DNA from: DASQMT01 sp963835735
GTDB lineage: Bacteria; Actinomycetota; Thermoleophilia; Solirubrobacterales; Solirubrobacteraceae
Assembly: GCA_963835735.1 (NCBI GenBank)
Contig: CAWIGP010000009.1
Location: forward strand, 248,001-312,000
Direction: 5' to 3'
DNA length: 64,000 bases
The notes under the pieces were generated by a model, which searched no databases, was not told where the DNA came from, and saw only the letters and a program-made list of their open reading frames with translations. The position numbers and the translations under genes were made by a program. Of the stretch, positions 32,544 through 42,400 are shown piece after piece (the stretch's first letter is position 1; each line of letters begins with the position of its first letter).

Positions 32544-33856
32544 GCGAGCTGCTGCTGCTCGGCACGTCGCACAAGACCGCGCCGCTCGCGCTGCGCGAGC
32601 GCGTCGCGCTGCCGGACCGGCGCGCGGAGCGGTTCATGCGCGAGCTCGCCGAGCACCCGGAGATCCGCGAGGCGGTCGTGCTCTCCACCTGCAACCGGAC
32701 CGAGCTGTACGTCGTCGTCGGCGACCCCGTCGAGGCCGAGACGACCGTGCTCGGCATGCTCGCCCGCCAGGCCAGCCTGCGGCCGACCGAGTTGCTCGAC
32801 GGGATCTACTCGCAGCGCAACTGCGACGCGGCGCGCCATCTCTACCGCGTGACGAGCGGGCTCGAGTCGATGATCGTGGGCGAGGCGGAGGTGCAGGGGC
32901 AGGTCAAGCGCGCCTACGAGGCCGCGCTCTCCGCGCGCACGACCGGGCCGCTGACCAACAAGCTGTTCCGCGCCGCGCTCGCGACCGGCAAGCGCGTGCG
33001 CACCGAGACGGCGATCGGAGCCGGAGGGGCGAGCATCGCGTCGGTCGCGGTGGAGGCGGCGCGCTCGGCGCTGGGCGAGCTGGCCAGCCGCCATGTGCTG
33101 ATCATCGGCGCGGGCGAGACCGCCGAGCTGACCGCGCGGGCGCTGAGCGAGCAGGGCGTCTCGACGATGTTCGTCGCGAACCGCCGGCGCGAGCGGGCGA
33201 TCGCGCTCGCGCAGCGCTTCGGCGGCGAGACGATCGCGTTCGACGGGCTGCCCGGGGAGCTCGAGCGCGCCGACATCGTCGTCGCCTCGACATCCTCGCC
33301 GCACGCGATCGTCGGCGCCGAGGAGCTCGCGATGGTCATGACCGCGCGCGGCCGGCGGCCGCTGCTGCTGTTCGACCTCGCGGTGCCGCGCGACATCGAT
33401 CCCGACTGCGCGTCGCTGCCGAACGTCACGCTCGTCGACATCGACGGGCTGCAGGCGCAGGTCGCGCGCACGCACCACGAGCGCCGGATCGAGGCGCGCC
33501 GCGCGGAGGGGATCGTCGAGGAGGAGATCCAGGCCTTCGCGGGCTGGCTCGGGACGCTCGAGGTGCTCCCGACGATCGCCGCCCTGCGCGAGCAGGCCGA
33601 CCGGCTGGTCGAGGAGCTGCTGCTCGAGAACGCGCAGCGCTGGGAGGGTCTGACCGAGCGCGACCGCGAGCGCGTCGAGGCGATGCTGCGCGCGGCGGTC
33701 AAGCGGCTGCTGCACGAGCCGACGCAGCGCCTGCGTGCGCTCGACACCGATCGGCGCCACGCGCGGCTCTCGCTGCTGCGCGAGTTGTTCGGGCTCGAGG
33801 ACGCGCCGGTCGCCGAGGAGCCGGGCGCCGAGGTGCGCGAGCTGCGCCGGTCTTGA
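32540..33856 (+). CDS. hemA: Glutamyl-tRNA reductase
   Basis: 438 residues. First step of C5 tetrapyrrole synthesis (Glu-tRNA to glutamate-1-semialdehyde, NADPH). Catalytic Cys51 in VVLSTCNRTELY, LIVGEAEVQGQVK-like signature (SMIVGEAEVQGQVKRAY), Rossmann domain HVLIIGAGETAELTARALSE, dimerisation helix at the end (from about 330). The ATG overlaps the previous stop, and the hemC TTG overlaps its own stop (TTGA). Linking hemA with ccm genes couples heme supply to cytochrome maturation. Confidence 0.96.
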   Translation: MSELLLLGTSHKTAPLALRERVALPDRRAERFMRELAEHPEIREAVVLSTCNRTELYVVVGDPVEAETTVLGMLARQASLRPTELLDGIYSQRNCDAARHLYRVTSGLESMIVGEAEVQGQVKRAYEAALSARTTGPLTNKLFRAALATGKRVRTETAIGAGGASIASVAVEAARSALGELASRHVLIIGAGETAELTARALSEQGVSTMFVANRRRERAIALAQRFGGETIAFDGLPGELERADIVVASTSSPHAIVGAEELAMVMTARGRRPLLLFDLAVPRDIDPDCASLPNVTLVDIDGLQAQVARTHHERRIEARRAEGIVEEEIQAFAGWLGTLEVLPTIAALREQADRLVEELLLENAQRWEGLTERDRERVEAMLRAAVKRLLHEPTQRLRALDTDRRHARLSLLRELFGLEDAPVAEEPGAEVRELRRS

Positions 33857-34788
33857 GCCGGCTCCGGCTCGGAACACGGGGCAGCGCGCTGGCGCTGGCG
33901 CAGGCGCGCTGGGTGGCTGCGCGGATCGACGCCGAGATCGTCGAGATCACGACGGCCGGCGACCTGGCGCAGGCGGTCGGGGACAAGTCACGCTGGACCG
34001 GCGCCCTCGAGCACGCCCTGCTCGCCGGTGAGATCGACGTGGCCGTGCACAGCGCCAAGGACGTGCCGGCCGAGCTGGCGGCGGGAACCGAGATCGCGGC
34101 GGTGCCGCCGCGGGAGGACCCGCGCGACGTGCTCGTCGGCGCACGGTCGCTCGACGCGCTGCCCGCGGGTGCGCGCGTCGGGACGAGCGCGCTGCGCCGG
34201 CGCGCGCAGCTGCTGGCGGTGCGGCCGGATCTGGAGGTGGTCGAGCTGCGCGGGAACGTCGACACGCGGCTGCGCAAGCTCGCGGAACGCGAGGTCGACG
34301 CGCTGGTACTGGCCGCGGCGGGTCTTGCACGGCTGGGCCGCGCCGACCTCGTCGCCGCCCCGCTCGTGGGCGACGTTTTCGTCCCCGCGCCCGGCCAGGG
34401 CGCGCTCATCGTCCAGGCGCGCACCGGCGACCGCGCCGTGGCCGCGGCGATGACCGCGTCCTCGCTGGGCGCATGCGCGCTCGACCCCGGAGCCGCGGCC
34501 GCGGCGCTCGGGGCCGCCGCACACGACAGGAGCGCGCTCGACGAACCGGCGGCGCGCGCCGCGCTGCTCGCCGAGCGCGCCGTCGCCGCCCGGCTCGGCG
34601 CCTCCTGCCACACCGCGATCGGGGTGCACGCAGGCGATGGCATCATGCGCGCGTTCGCCGGGCTCCCGGACGGATCCGAGTGGCTGATCGACGAGGTCGC
34701 CGGCGCGGACCCGGAGCGGCTCGCCGAGCGGCTGCTGTCCGCCGGCGCCGCCGACCTGCTCGCGCGCGCCGAGGCGATGGGCGCGTGA
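33853..34788 (+). CDS. hemC: Porphobilinogen deaminase (hydroxymethylbilane synthase)
   Basis: 311 residues. Condenses four porphobilinogens. Start region RLRLGTRGSALALAQARWVA, substrate contacts in DVAVHSAKDVPAEL and VGTSALRRRAQLL, and the dipyrromethane-cofactor Cys in LGASCHTAIGVHA. A TTG start fits the 4-bp overlap with hemA and the family N-terminus. A GTGA overlap with the next gene continues the chain. Confidence 0.95.
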   Translation: MSRLRLGTRGSALALAQARWVAARIDAEIVEITTAGDLAQAVGDKSRWTGALEHALLAGEIDVAVHSAKDVPAELAAGTEIAAVPPREDPRDVLVGARSLDALPAGARVGTSALRRRAQLLAVRPDLEVVELRGNVDTRLRKLAEREVDALVLAAAGLARLGRADLVAAPLVGDVFVPAPGQGALIVQARTGDRAVAAAMTASSLGACALDPGAAAAALGAAAHDRSALDEPAARAALLAERAVAARLGASCHTAIGVHAGDGIMRAFAGLPDGSEWLIDEVAGADPERLAERLLSAGAADLLARAEAMGA

Positions 34789-36242
34789 GCACCGGCACCG
34801 TCTACCTCGTCGGCGCCGGGCCGGGCGACCCCGGCCTGCTCACCGTCCGTGCGCTCGAGCTGATCGCCCGCGCGGACGTGATCCTGCACGACCGGCTGAT
34901 CCCGGAGGGCGCGCTCGCCGGCGCACGTGCGGACGCGGAACTCGTATTCGTCGGCAAGCGTGGCGGCGGCGAGCAGGTCCCGCAGGCCGAGATCAACCGC
35001 CTGCTGGTCGAGCGCGCTCGCGCCGGCAAATCCGTCGTGCGGTTGAAGGGCGGCGACCCGTTCGTGTTCGGCCGCGGTGCGGAGGAAGCGCTCCTCTGCC
35101 TGGAGGCCGGCGTGCCGTTCGAGGTCGTGCCCGGAGTGACCGCGGGCATCGCGGCGCCCGCGTACGCCGGCATCCCGGTCACGCACCGCGACGTCGCATC
35201 CGCCGTCGCGTTCGTCACGGGCCACGAGGATCCCGCCAAGTCGGACTCTGCGCTCGACTGGCCGGCGCTCGCCGCGTTCCCCGGCACGCTGGTGTTCTAC
35301 ATGGGCGTCCGCGCCCTGCCCCGGATCGCGGAGCGGCTGGTAGCCGCCGGCCGGCCGGCGGACGAGCCCGTCGCCGTCGTCGAGCGCGGCACGCTGCCCG
35401 GGCAGCGCACGCTGCTGGCGACGCTCTCCGATGTCGCGGCGCGCGCGGCGGGGGAGCGGATCCGCGCGCCGGCGATCACGCTCGTCGGGCCGGTCGCGCG
35501 GCTGGGCGAGGAACTCGGCTGGCTCGAGCGCCGCCCGCTGCACGGCCGAACGGTCGCGGTCACGCGGGCACGGCCGCAGGCGAGCGCGCTCGCCGCGCGC
35601 CTGCGCGAGCTGGGTGCCGCGGTCGTCGAGGCGCCGGCGATCCGCACGCAGCCGCTCGACGCGGAACTGCCCGAGTTGTCCGCGTTCGACCTGCTCTGCG
35701 TGACGTCCCCGACCGGCGTCGGGGCGCTGTTCGAGCGACTGCCGGACGCGCGCGCGCTCGCCGGGCTCACGATCGCCGCGATCGGCCCGGGCACGGCGAA
35801 CGCGCTGGCGGAGCACGGCATCCGCGCGGACGTGGTGCCCGAGCGCGCCGTCGCCGAAGGGCTCGTCGAGGCGCTCGAGGGCCGCAGCGTGCGGCGTGCT
35901 CTGATCGTGCGCGCCCGCGAGGGCCGCGACGTGCTGCCCGACGCGTTGCGCGAGCGTGGTGTCGAGGTGAACGTGCTGGCGCTGTACGAGACCGTCCCCG
36001 AGCCGCTCGATCGCGAGGCGGCCGCCGCCGCGGCGCGAGCCGACTACGTGACGTTCACGTCGGCCTCGACCGTCCGCTTCTTCCTCGCCGCGGCCGGCTC
36101 GCTCGACGGCCCGCGCATCGCCTCGATCGGCCCGGCGACCAGCGCAGCCCTGCGCGACGCCGGCCTTGAGCCGGACATCGAGGCCGACCCGCACACGCCG
36201 GACGGCCTGATCGCCGCGCTCGTCGCGGACGCGCAAACCTAA
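34785..36242 (+). CDS. Fused uroporphyrinogen-III C-methyltransferase / uroporphyrinogen-III synthase (CobA-HemD)
   Basis: 485 residues. The first half (about 1-245) is a SAM-dependent uroporphyrinogen methylase: VYLVGAGPGDPGLLTVRAL, VVRLKGGDPFVFGRGAEEA, VTAGIAAPAYAGIPVTHRD. The second half (about 250-485) is a HemD domain (VAVTRARPQASALAARL, TSPTGVGALFERL, VTFTSASTVRFFLAA). It makes uroporphyrinogen III and directs part to precorrin-2/siroheme; the dehydrogenase/chelatase is encoded at 28093. Such fusions are known in actinobacteria. GTG start in the hemC stop. Confidence 0.94.
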   Translation: MSTGTVYLVGAGPGDPGLLTVRALELIARADVILHDRLIPEGALAGARADAELVFVGKRGGGEQVPQAEINRLLVERARAGKSVVRLKGGDPFVFGRGAEEALLCLEAGVPFEVVPGVTAGIAAPAYAGIPVTHRDVASAVAFVTGHEDPAKSDSALDWPALAAFPGTLVFYMGVRALPRIAERLVAAGRPADEPVAVVERGTLPGQRTLLATLSDVAARAAGERIRAPAITLVGPVARLGEELGWLERRPLHGRTVAVTRARPQASALAARLRELGAAVVEAPAIRTQPLDAELPELSAFDLLCVTSPTGVGALFERLPDARALAGLTIAAIGPGTANALAEHGIRADVVPERAVAEGLVEALEGRSVRRALIVRAREGRDVLPDALRERGVEVNVLALYETVPEPLDREAAAAAARADYVTFTSASTVRFFLAAAGSLDGPRIASIGPATSAALRDAGLEPDIEADPHTPDGLIAALVADAQT

Positions 36243-36264
36243 AGCGGGACAGTCCCTCTTTAAC

Positions 36265-37131
36265 ATGCGCGGCGTGCGGCCGGTGACGTTCCTCTCCGAC
36301 TACGGCACCGCGGACGAGTTCGTCGGCGTCGTCCACGCGGTGATCGCACGGCTCGCACCCGAGGCGCGGGTGATCGACATCTCCCACGGGATCCCGCGCC
36401 ACCGCGTGCTGCAGGGGGCACTGACGCTCGCGCGCACGCTGCCCTACGCGCCGGCGGGAGTGCACCTCGCAGTCGTCGATCCGGACGTGGGCGCGCGCCG
36501 GCGCGCGGTGGCGCTGCGCACCGGCGCCGAGGACCGGCTGCTCGTCGGCCCGGACAACGGGCTCCTGCTCCCGGCCGCCGAGCGCTTCGGCGGGATCGCC
36601 GAGGTCGTCGAGATCTCGGAGTCGCCCTGGCGGCTGGAGCCGGTCGCGGCGACATTCCACGGCCGCGACCTGTTCGCGCCGGTCGCCGCACGGCTGGCCG
36701 CGGGCGCGCCGCTCGCGGAGGCCGGTCCGCCGCTCGAGCCGGTGGAGCTCGTGCCGCTCGACGTGCCGCACCCGCGCAGGGTGGCGGGCTCGCTCGTGGC
36801 CACCGCGATCGGCGTCGACGGCTTCGGCAACGTGTCGCTGCTCGCCGACCGCAACGACCTCGCCGCGGTGGGACTGCGCATCGGCCGCCCGGTTGCGGTC
36901 ACGACCGCAGACGCGCTGCTCGACGCGACCTACGCCCGCACGTTCGCAGATGTGCATCCGGGCGACGCGCTCGTGTACGAGGACGCCGCGCGCACCGTGG
37001 CGATCGCGATCAACAAGGGCGCCGCCGCCGCCGCGCTGCGCGTGAGGCCGGGCGATGAGGTCACGATCGCGGCAGCGATCGAGGAGCGCGCGGGCGAGCC
37101 GGCGACCGGCGAGGCGGCCCGTCGCGCATGA
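36265..37131 (+). CDS. SAM hydrolase (SAM-dependent halogenase-family, DUF62)
   Basis: 288 residues. The family's N-terminal Asp is seen in VTFLSDYGTADEFVGV, then DISHGIPRHRVLQGA, AVVDPDVGARRRAVALR and FHGRDLFAPVAA (Arg/His of the hydroxide-adenosyltransferase triad). These enzymes hydrolyse S-adenosylmethionine to adenosine and methionine; the halogenases are relatives. There is a 22-bp gap after the hemD stop. GTG at 36274 is an alternative start. Confidence 0.9.
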   Translation: MRGVRPVTFLSDYGTADEFVGVVHAVIARLAPEARVIDISHGIPRHRVLQGALTLARTLPYAPAGVHLAVVDPDVGARRRAVALRTGAEDRLLVGPDNGLLLPAAERFGGIAEVVEISESPWRLEPVAATFHGRDLFAPVAARLAAGAPLAEAGPPLEPVELVPLDVPHPRRVAGSLVATAIGVDGFGNVSLLADRNDLAAVGLRIGRPVAVTTADALLDATYARTFADVHPGDALVYEDAARTVAIAINKGAAAAALRVRPGDEVTIAAAIEERAGEPATGEAARRA

Positions 37132-37201
37132 CGACGCCGCCTCGTGGCGTCCGCCTCGCGCTTCGCTGCGTGACCCTGCCGCCGCCCGGCGACCGCACGC
37201 C

Positions 37202-37879
37202 ATGACGCTCGGGCGCCCGCGGCTGCACCTTCGCGCGACCTCATCGACGAACGATCGCGCGCGGGCGCTCGCCGCCGCGGGCGCCCCCCACGGCACGCTC
37301 GTCACCGCGACCGAGCAGACCGCCGGGCGCGGGCGGCAGGGCCGTGCGTGGGCGGCGCCGCCCGGTCAGGCGCTGCTGTGCTCGCTCCTGCTGCGCGAGT
37401 ACGACGCGCTGCTGCCGCTACGGGCCGGGCTCGCGGTCGCCGACCTCGCCGGCGACGCCGCGCTCGTCAAGTGGCCGAACGACGTGCTGCTCGACGGGCG
37501 CAAGCTCGCGGGCATCCTCGTCGAGGCGCGACCGCACGACGGCTGGGCGGTGCTCGGGATCGGCGTCAACGTCGCCGTCGATCTCGCGGACCTGCCGCCC
37601 GACGTGCGCGATCGCGCCGCCACGCTCGGCCGCGCGCCGAGCGCAGTGGAGCCCGCGCTGCGAGAGCTGCTCGGCGCCCTCGCGGACCGGCTCGCCGAGC
37701 CGCCGGCCGCCACGCTCACGGCGCTGCGCGCCCGCGACGCGCTGCGCGACCGGCCACTGCGCTGGGCGGACGGCGAGGGCACCGGCGCCGGGATCGACGA
37801 CGCCGGCGCGCTGTTGGTGCGACTGCCGGACGGCGCGCTGCGCACGCTGGAGGCCGGCGAGGTCCACCTCGCTCGTTAG
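37202..37879 (+). CDS. birA: Biotin-[acetyl-CoA carboxylase] ligase, non-regulatory type
   Basis: 225 residues. Biotinyl-5'-AMP formation and transfer to carboxyl carrier protein. Motifs: STNDRARALAAAG, TAGRGRQGRAWAAPPGQALL (the GRGRxGRxW loop) and VKWPNDVLLDGRKLAGILVE. It has no N-terminal helix-turn-helix, so it is a ligase only, not a repressor. The 70 bp upstream hold no clear promoter. It ends in a 4-bp overlap with the convergent ogt gene. Confidence 0.93.
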   Translation: MTLGRPRLHLRATSSTNDRARALAAAGAPHGTLVTATEQTAGRGRQGRAWAAPPGQALLCSLLLREYDALLPLRAGLAVADLAGDAALVKWPNDVLLDGRKLAGILVEARPHDGWAVLGIGVNVAVDLADLPPDVRDRAATLGRAPSAVEPALRELLGALADRLAEPPAATLTALRARDALRDRPLRWADGEGTGAGIDDAGALLVRLPDGALRTLEAGEVHLAR

Positions 37880-38403
37880 TCGAACAGCGCCGGCGGCAGC
37901 GCGCCCTCCAGCGCCAGCATGCGGCGCTTGGTCTCAAGCCCGCCGGGCGCGGAGAACCCGTGCAGCGCGCCGTTGGCGGCCAGCACGCGGTGGCAGGGGA
38001 CGACGATCGGGAAGGGGTTGCGGCCCAGCGCCTTGCCGACCGCCTGGGCGGCGCCGGGCTCTCCCAGCGCGGTGGCGATGTCGCCGTACGAGCGCGTCTC
38101 GCCGGCCGGGATCGTCCTTGCGGTGTCGTAGACGCGGCGGTGGAACTCCGGCACGTCGTCCATGTCGAGCACGACCGACGAGAGGTCCTCGGGCTCGCCC
38201 GCGAGGAGCCGCGTGATCGCGGCGATCGCGGCAGCGACGTCCGCCGGAGGCTCGACCTCCGTCGCGCCCGGCGCCGATCGGCGGAGCCGGCGGCGCGTCG
38301 TGGCGTCGCTGCTCCCCGGCAGCTCCACGGCTGCGATCCCACGCTCGCCCCACGCGATCCCGCAGCGGCCCAGCTCGGTGTCGAAGAGGGTGTATCCGTG
38401 CAT
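37876..38403 (-). CDS. ogt: Methylated-DNA-protein-cysteine methyltransferase
   Basis: 175 residues. Suicide repair of O6-methylguanine: helix-turn-helix region GETRSYGDIATALGEPGAAQ and active-site motif IVVPCHRVLAANGALHGFSA with the acceptor Cys. N-terminal domain lacks an Ada-type Cys cluster, so it is the Ogt form. The ATG lies 8 nt from a TACGTT box on the minus strand, suggesting a leaderless transcript. Confidence 0.94.
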   Translation of the reverse strand: MHGYTLFDTELGRCGIAWGERGIAAVELPGSSDATTRRRLRRSAPGATEVEPPADVAAAIAAITRLLAGEPEDLSSVVLDMDDVPEFHRRVYDTARTIPAGETRSYGDIATALGEPGAAQAVGKALGRNPFPIVVPCHRVLAANGALHGFSAPGGLETKRRMLALEGALPPALFD

Positions 38404-38411
38404 GCCCGTCG

Positions 38412-38417
38412 AACGTA
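38412..38417 (-). promoter_or_regulatory. Putative -10 box of ogt
   Basis: TACGTT on the minus strand, 8 nt before the ATG at 38403. Confidence 0.35.
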
Positions 38418-38575
38418 CCAGCGCCCCAGGGCGTGAGCCCGGCTACGCGACGTCGATCGAGAGCGGCTCGGCGGCGTACTCGCCGGCGACGACCCCGGCG
38501 GGCGGGCCGGCCACCGGCTCGTCGGCCAGCTCACGGACCCGGCGCAAGGCCGAACGGGCGGGCGATCGGGCAGGC

Positions 38576-39454
38576 TTACAGCTCGTCGGCGGAGAACGTG
38601 TCGCAGTCGGCCGGCTCGCCCCGCGCACGACCGCGCTCGAACCACTCGCGCCGCTGCGCCGACGAGCCGTGCGTGAACGTGTCCGGGTCGACGCGGCGCC
38701 CGGACTGCTGCTGGAGCCGGTCGTCGCCGACCGCCTCCGACGCGCGCATCGCCTCCTCGAGATCACCCGGTTCGAGCTGGTCGAACACCGTGCTCGCCCA
38801 CACGCCGGCGTAGCAGTCGGCCTGCAGCTCGAGCCGGACCGAGGCGTCGTTCGCCCGCCCGGGGTCGCTGCGGCGGATCTGGTCGACCTGCGCCATCGTG
38901 CCGAGCTGCTGCTGCACGTGGTGACCGAGCTCGTGGGCGATCACGTATGCCCAGGCGAAGTCGCCGCTCGCCTGCAGCTGCCGCTCCATGTCGCGGTAGA
39001 AGGAGAGGTCGAGGTAGACGCGCCGGTCGCCGGGGCAGTAGAACGGGCCGACCGCCGAGGTCGCCGAGCCGCACGCGGTGTTCACGCCACCGCGGTAGAG
39101 CACGAGCTTGGCCCGCTCGTACGGACGCCCCTGGGCCTGGAAAGTCCGCTCCCAGGTCGCCTGGGCGTCATTGAAGACGTAGACGGAGAAGTCGCGCAGG
39201 TCCCGCTCGGGGTCCTGGTCGGCCGGGATCGGCTCGCCGCTCGGCGCCTGCGCGGCCGCGTCGAAGCCGGCGGGGATCTGGAAACCGCCCGAGCCGCCGC
39301 CTCCGAGCAGCTGGATCAACAGGAAGACGATCACGCCCGCGACCCCGAGCCCGCCACCGACAGGCAGCGCCGCTCCGCCGCGCCGTCCCCCGCCGCCGCC
39401 GCCGCCGCGGGCGTCGATCACGTCGGCGTCAGATCCGCCCCGTCGCCAGCGCAT
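38576..39454 (-). CDS. Neutral zinc metallopeptidase (YpfJ family)
   Basis: 292 residues. N-terminal Gly-rich cytoplasmic part, one transmembrane helix (about 34-50, VAGVIVFLLIQLL), then the YpfJ/putative-neutral-zinc-metallopeptidase domain with active-site HELGHH in YVIAHELGHHVQQQL and the downstream ELQADCYAGVWA that supplies the third ligand. Family substrates are unknown. The stop of the helicase gene is 42 bp upstream on the same strand; a TAGTCT box 9 nt before the ATG may give it its own promoter. Confidence 0.9.
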   Translation of the reverse strand: MRWRRGGSDADVIDARGGGGGGGRRGGAALPVGGGLGVAGVIVFLLIQLLGGGGSGGFQIPAGFDAAAQAPSGEPIPADQDPERDLRDFSVYVFNDAQATWERTFQAQGRPYERAKLVLYRGGVNTACGSATSAVGPFYCPGDRRVYLDLSFYRDMERQLQASGDFAWAYVIAHELGHHVQQQLGTMAQVDQIRRSDPGRANDASVRLELQADCYAGVWASTVFDQLEPGDLEEAMRASEAVGDDRLQQQSGRRVDPDTFTHGSSAQRREWFERGRARGEPADCDTFSADEL

Positions 39455-39463
39455 GTCGGCGCG

Positions 39464-39469
39464 AGACTA
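39464..39469 (-). promoter_or_regulatory. Putative -10 box of the zinc peptidase gene
   Basis: TAGTCT on the minus strand, 9 nt before the ATG at 39454. Confidence 0.35.
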
Positions 39470-39496
39470 CTCGCCCCGGCCGCGGGCGTCACCCGC

Positions 39497-42400
39497 TCAG
39501 GCGGCTTCGGGCGCCTTGACCGTGCGCCGCCGCGTCGGCCGCTTGGGCGCCTCGTCCGCGGGAGGGACCGCATCCTCGGCGGGCTTGACCGCACGCCGCC
39601 GCGTCGTCGGCTTCGGCGCGGCCTCAGGCGACTCGTCCGCCTTCTTCGTGTTGCGCCTGCGCGCCGCGGGCTTTGCCGTCGCGTCGTCGGTCGCCTTCGC
39701 CGTCGTACGGCGACGCGCCGCCGGCTTGGGCGCCTCGTCCGCCGCGGCCTCGACCGGCTCCGCGGTCTTGCGGCTACGGGTCGTCCGCTTCGGCGCCGCA
39801 TCCGCGGCCGACTTCGCGGTCGAACGGCGACGCGGCGCCGGCTTGGGCGCCTCATCCGCCGCCGGCTTTGGCGCCTCGTCCGCCGCCGGCTTGGGCGCCT
39901 CGTCCGCCGCCGGCGTGGGCGCCTCGTCCGCCGCCGGCGTGGGCGCCTCGTCCGCCGCGGCCGCGACCGGCTCCGCGGGCTTGCGGCGACGAGTCGTCTT
40001 CCTCGGCGCCTCATCAGCGGCCGCCCTCGCCGTCGAACGGCGACGCGCGGCCGGCTTGGGCGCCTCGTCCGCCGCCGTCGTCGGCGCTTCGTCCGCCGCG
40101 GCCGCGACCGGCTCTGCTGTCTTGCGGCGACGAGTCGCCGTTCTCGGCGCCTCATCCTCGGCCGCCTTCGCGCCGGGTGCCTCGACGTCGCTCGCCTTCG
40201 TCGCGGCCCGCCGGCGCGGCGCGCGCTTGGGCGCGTCGTCTGGCTCGGCGGTCGTTGGCTGCGGTGCGCCGGGGGCGTCGTCGGCCTTCTTCCTGGTCCG
40301 GCGGCGCGCGGTCGGCTTCGGCGGCTCGGTGCCCAGCGCCGCCGCCTCGACCGCCGCGGCGGCGGCGAGCAGCGGCGACGGCTCGCCCAGAGGCGCGGCG
40401 GGTGCGCGGCGCGGCGGCTCGGCCGCCGGCTCGGCCAGAGGCGCGGCGGTGCGCGGCGCGGCGGCTCGGCCGCCGGCTCGGCGTCCGGCAGCACGACCGC
40501 GTTGACCGCGTCGTCCAGTGCCACCGCCACCTGCGGCGCGACGCCCTCGGGCGCGCCCTTCTTCTTGCGCCGCCGCGTCCCGCGCCGGCCCTTGCCCTTC
40601 GGGAAGTTCCGCAGCAGCTCGCGGGCGAGCGCCGCCGGCTTGCGCGACATCCGCGTCCGCGCTCCGTTGACGACCTCGCTCGCCTCCGCCGTGTGCGGGA
40701 TCGCCGCCGCCAGCAGCGCCGCGCTCAGCCGCCGGTCCTGCTGCCGCGCCGCGTGCACGAGCCGGCGCGCGTTGCGGGCGTGCGCGCCGCCGCTGGAGTT
40801 CACGAGCAGCCCGAGCAGTCGCTTGGTCTCCGGCCAGCGCTGCACTGCGTACTCCTCGTGCACCTCGCGCGTCATGTTCGCGCAGCGCCAGATCCAGTTG
40901 TTGGCCTGGTCGCGCCGCCCGATCTTCTTCTCCGCGAGCGCCTGCAGCACGACCTTGACGCCCTCGCGCTTGTCGTCGCGCGGCCACGACTCGACGAAGT
41001 CGAGAGCGCGGTCGAACGCCTCGGCGTCGCGCGACGCCGCGATCTCCTGCAGCGCGCGCAGGCGCAGCTGCGCGTTCTTGTTGCGGTCGACCGCGGTGAT
41101 CAGGAACGTCCGCTTGAGCTCGCCGCCCTGGTCGAAGTGGAGCATCGCCCGCGCCCGCCGCCAGCCGGCCGGGGTGACACGGGCGCCTGCCAGCGCAGCC
41201 CACTGGACCTGCTCGCCGTAGTCGAGGTGCTCGACGGCGATCCGCCACAGCTCGCGCTCGAAGACCTCGATCCGGCGGTTCTCGTCGGCGGTCACAGGCA
41301 GGACGCGGCGCTCCACGCGCAGCCGGCGGCCGCGTCCGCGGCGCACCGGCCCGACGACGATCGCGCCGCCGCGGTAGACCTCGCGGTCGAGCAGCGAGTG
41401 CAGCGTCACCACGGGGTCGTCGTGCTTGGTCGCGGGGTGGACGAAGTCGACGACGATGCCGGCCTCCTTGCCGGGGTGCCGGCGCGTCACGCGCCCGACG
41501 CGCTGCTGATAGATGCGCTTGGACGCGGTCGGCGCGAGGTGCATGCAGACCGTCGCGCGCGGTGAGTTCCAGCCCTCCGCGAGCAGCTGCGCATTGATGA
41601 GCACGTCGATGTCGCCGCGCTCGTAGCGGGCGAGGATCTGCGCGAGCTCGCGCTTCGGCGTCTCGCCGGACACCGCCTGCGCCTTCATGCCGAGGTCCCG
41701 GAACGCCTGGGCGACGTTGTAGGCGTGCCGGACGCCGGCGGAGTACACGACGCCCGGAACGCCGTTGAAGCGCGTCTTGTAGAGGTCGGCGACGGCCAGG
41801 TTGAACGGCAGCTGATCCAGCAGCTCGGCCAGCAGCTCCTGGTCGAACTCGGTGTCGACCTCGCCGCGTCGCAGCGGCACCTTGGCAATCGTGCGTACGC
41901 CGGGGCCGGGCGGGATGCGCACGCAGCGCAGCGGCGAGATCACGCCTCGCCGCGCCGCCTGCGCGAGGTCGAAGCGCGACGTCTGCGTCGGGAACAGGTC
42001 GGTGACGTGGCGGGCGATCAGCGCGCCCGTCGCCGTCATGCCGACGAACACCGGCTCGTGCCAGTTGCGGATCGCGGCCGACGTCTTCTCGCCGAGCGCC
42101 GTGTGCGCTTCGTCGCAGATCACGATCGTGTACGCGTCGGAGACGTTGCCCGCGTTGCGCACGAACCACTGGTACGTCTCGACGGTCACGGGGCCGTCGG
42201 CGCGGTCCTGCCCGCGCACGAGCGGCGGCGAGATCCGCTTCGCGTAGCCGCGGTCGCGCAGCTCGCCGAGGAACTGGTCGACGAGGTTGCGCCGGTGGGT
42301 GAGGATCAGGATGCCGCCGGTGCGGGAGCCCTCGACGAACCCGAGCGCGGCGACCGTCTTGCCGGCTCCGGTCGCATGCTCGAACCAGAAGCGCTTGCCG

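Noticed and set aside
38443..38547. 34-codon ORF on the minus strand after the zinc peptidase
   Set aside because: Protein-like composition (RRVRELADEPVAG...), but only a TTG start, no ribosome-binding site and no stop/start overlap. Left out as unsupported.
39846..39965. CRISPR-like array
   Set aside because: The 24-bp units are tandem without spacers and encode DEAPKPA repeats in the helicase tail; no cas genes nearby.
38162..41221. Open frame of 1019 codons on the plus strand
   Set aside because: It is antisense to the zinc peptidase and helicase, both of which carry catalytic motifs. Long shadow frames are expected at this GC content, and its product is low-complexity Arg/Ala/Gly.
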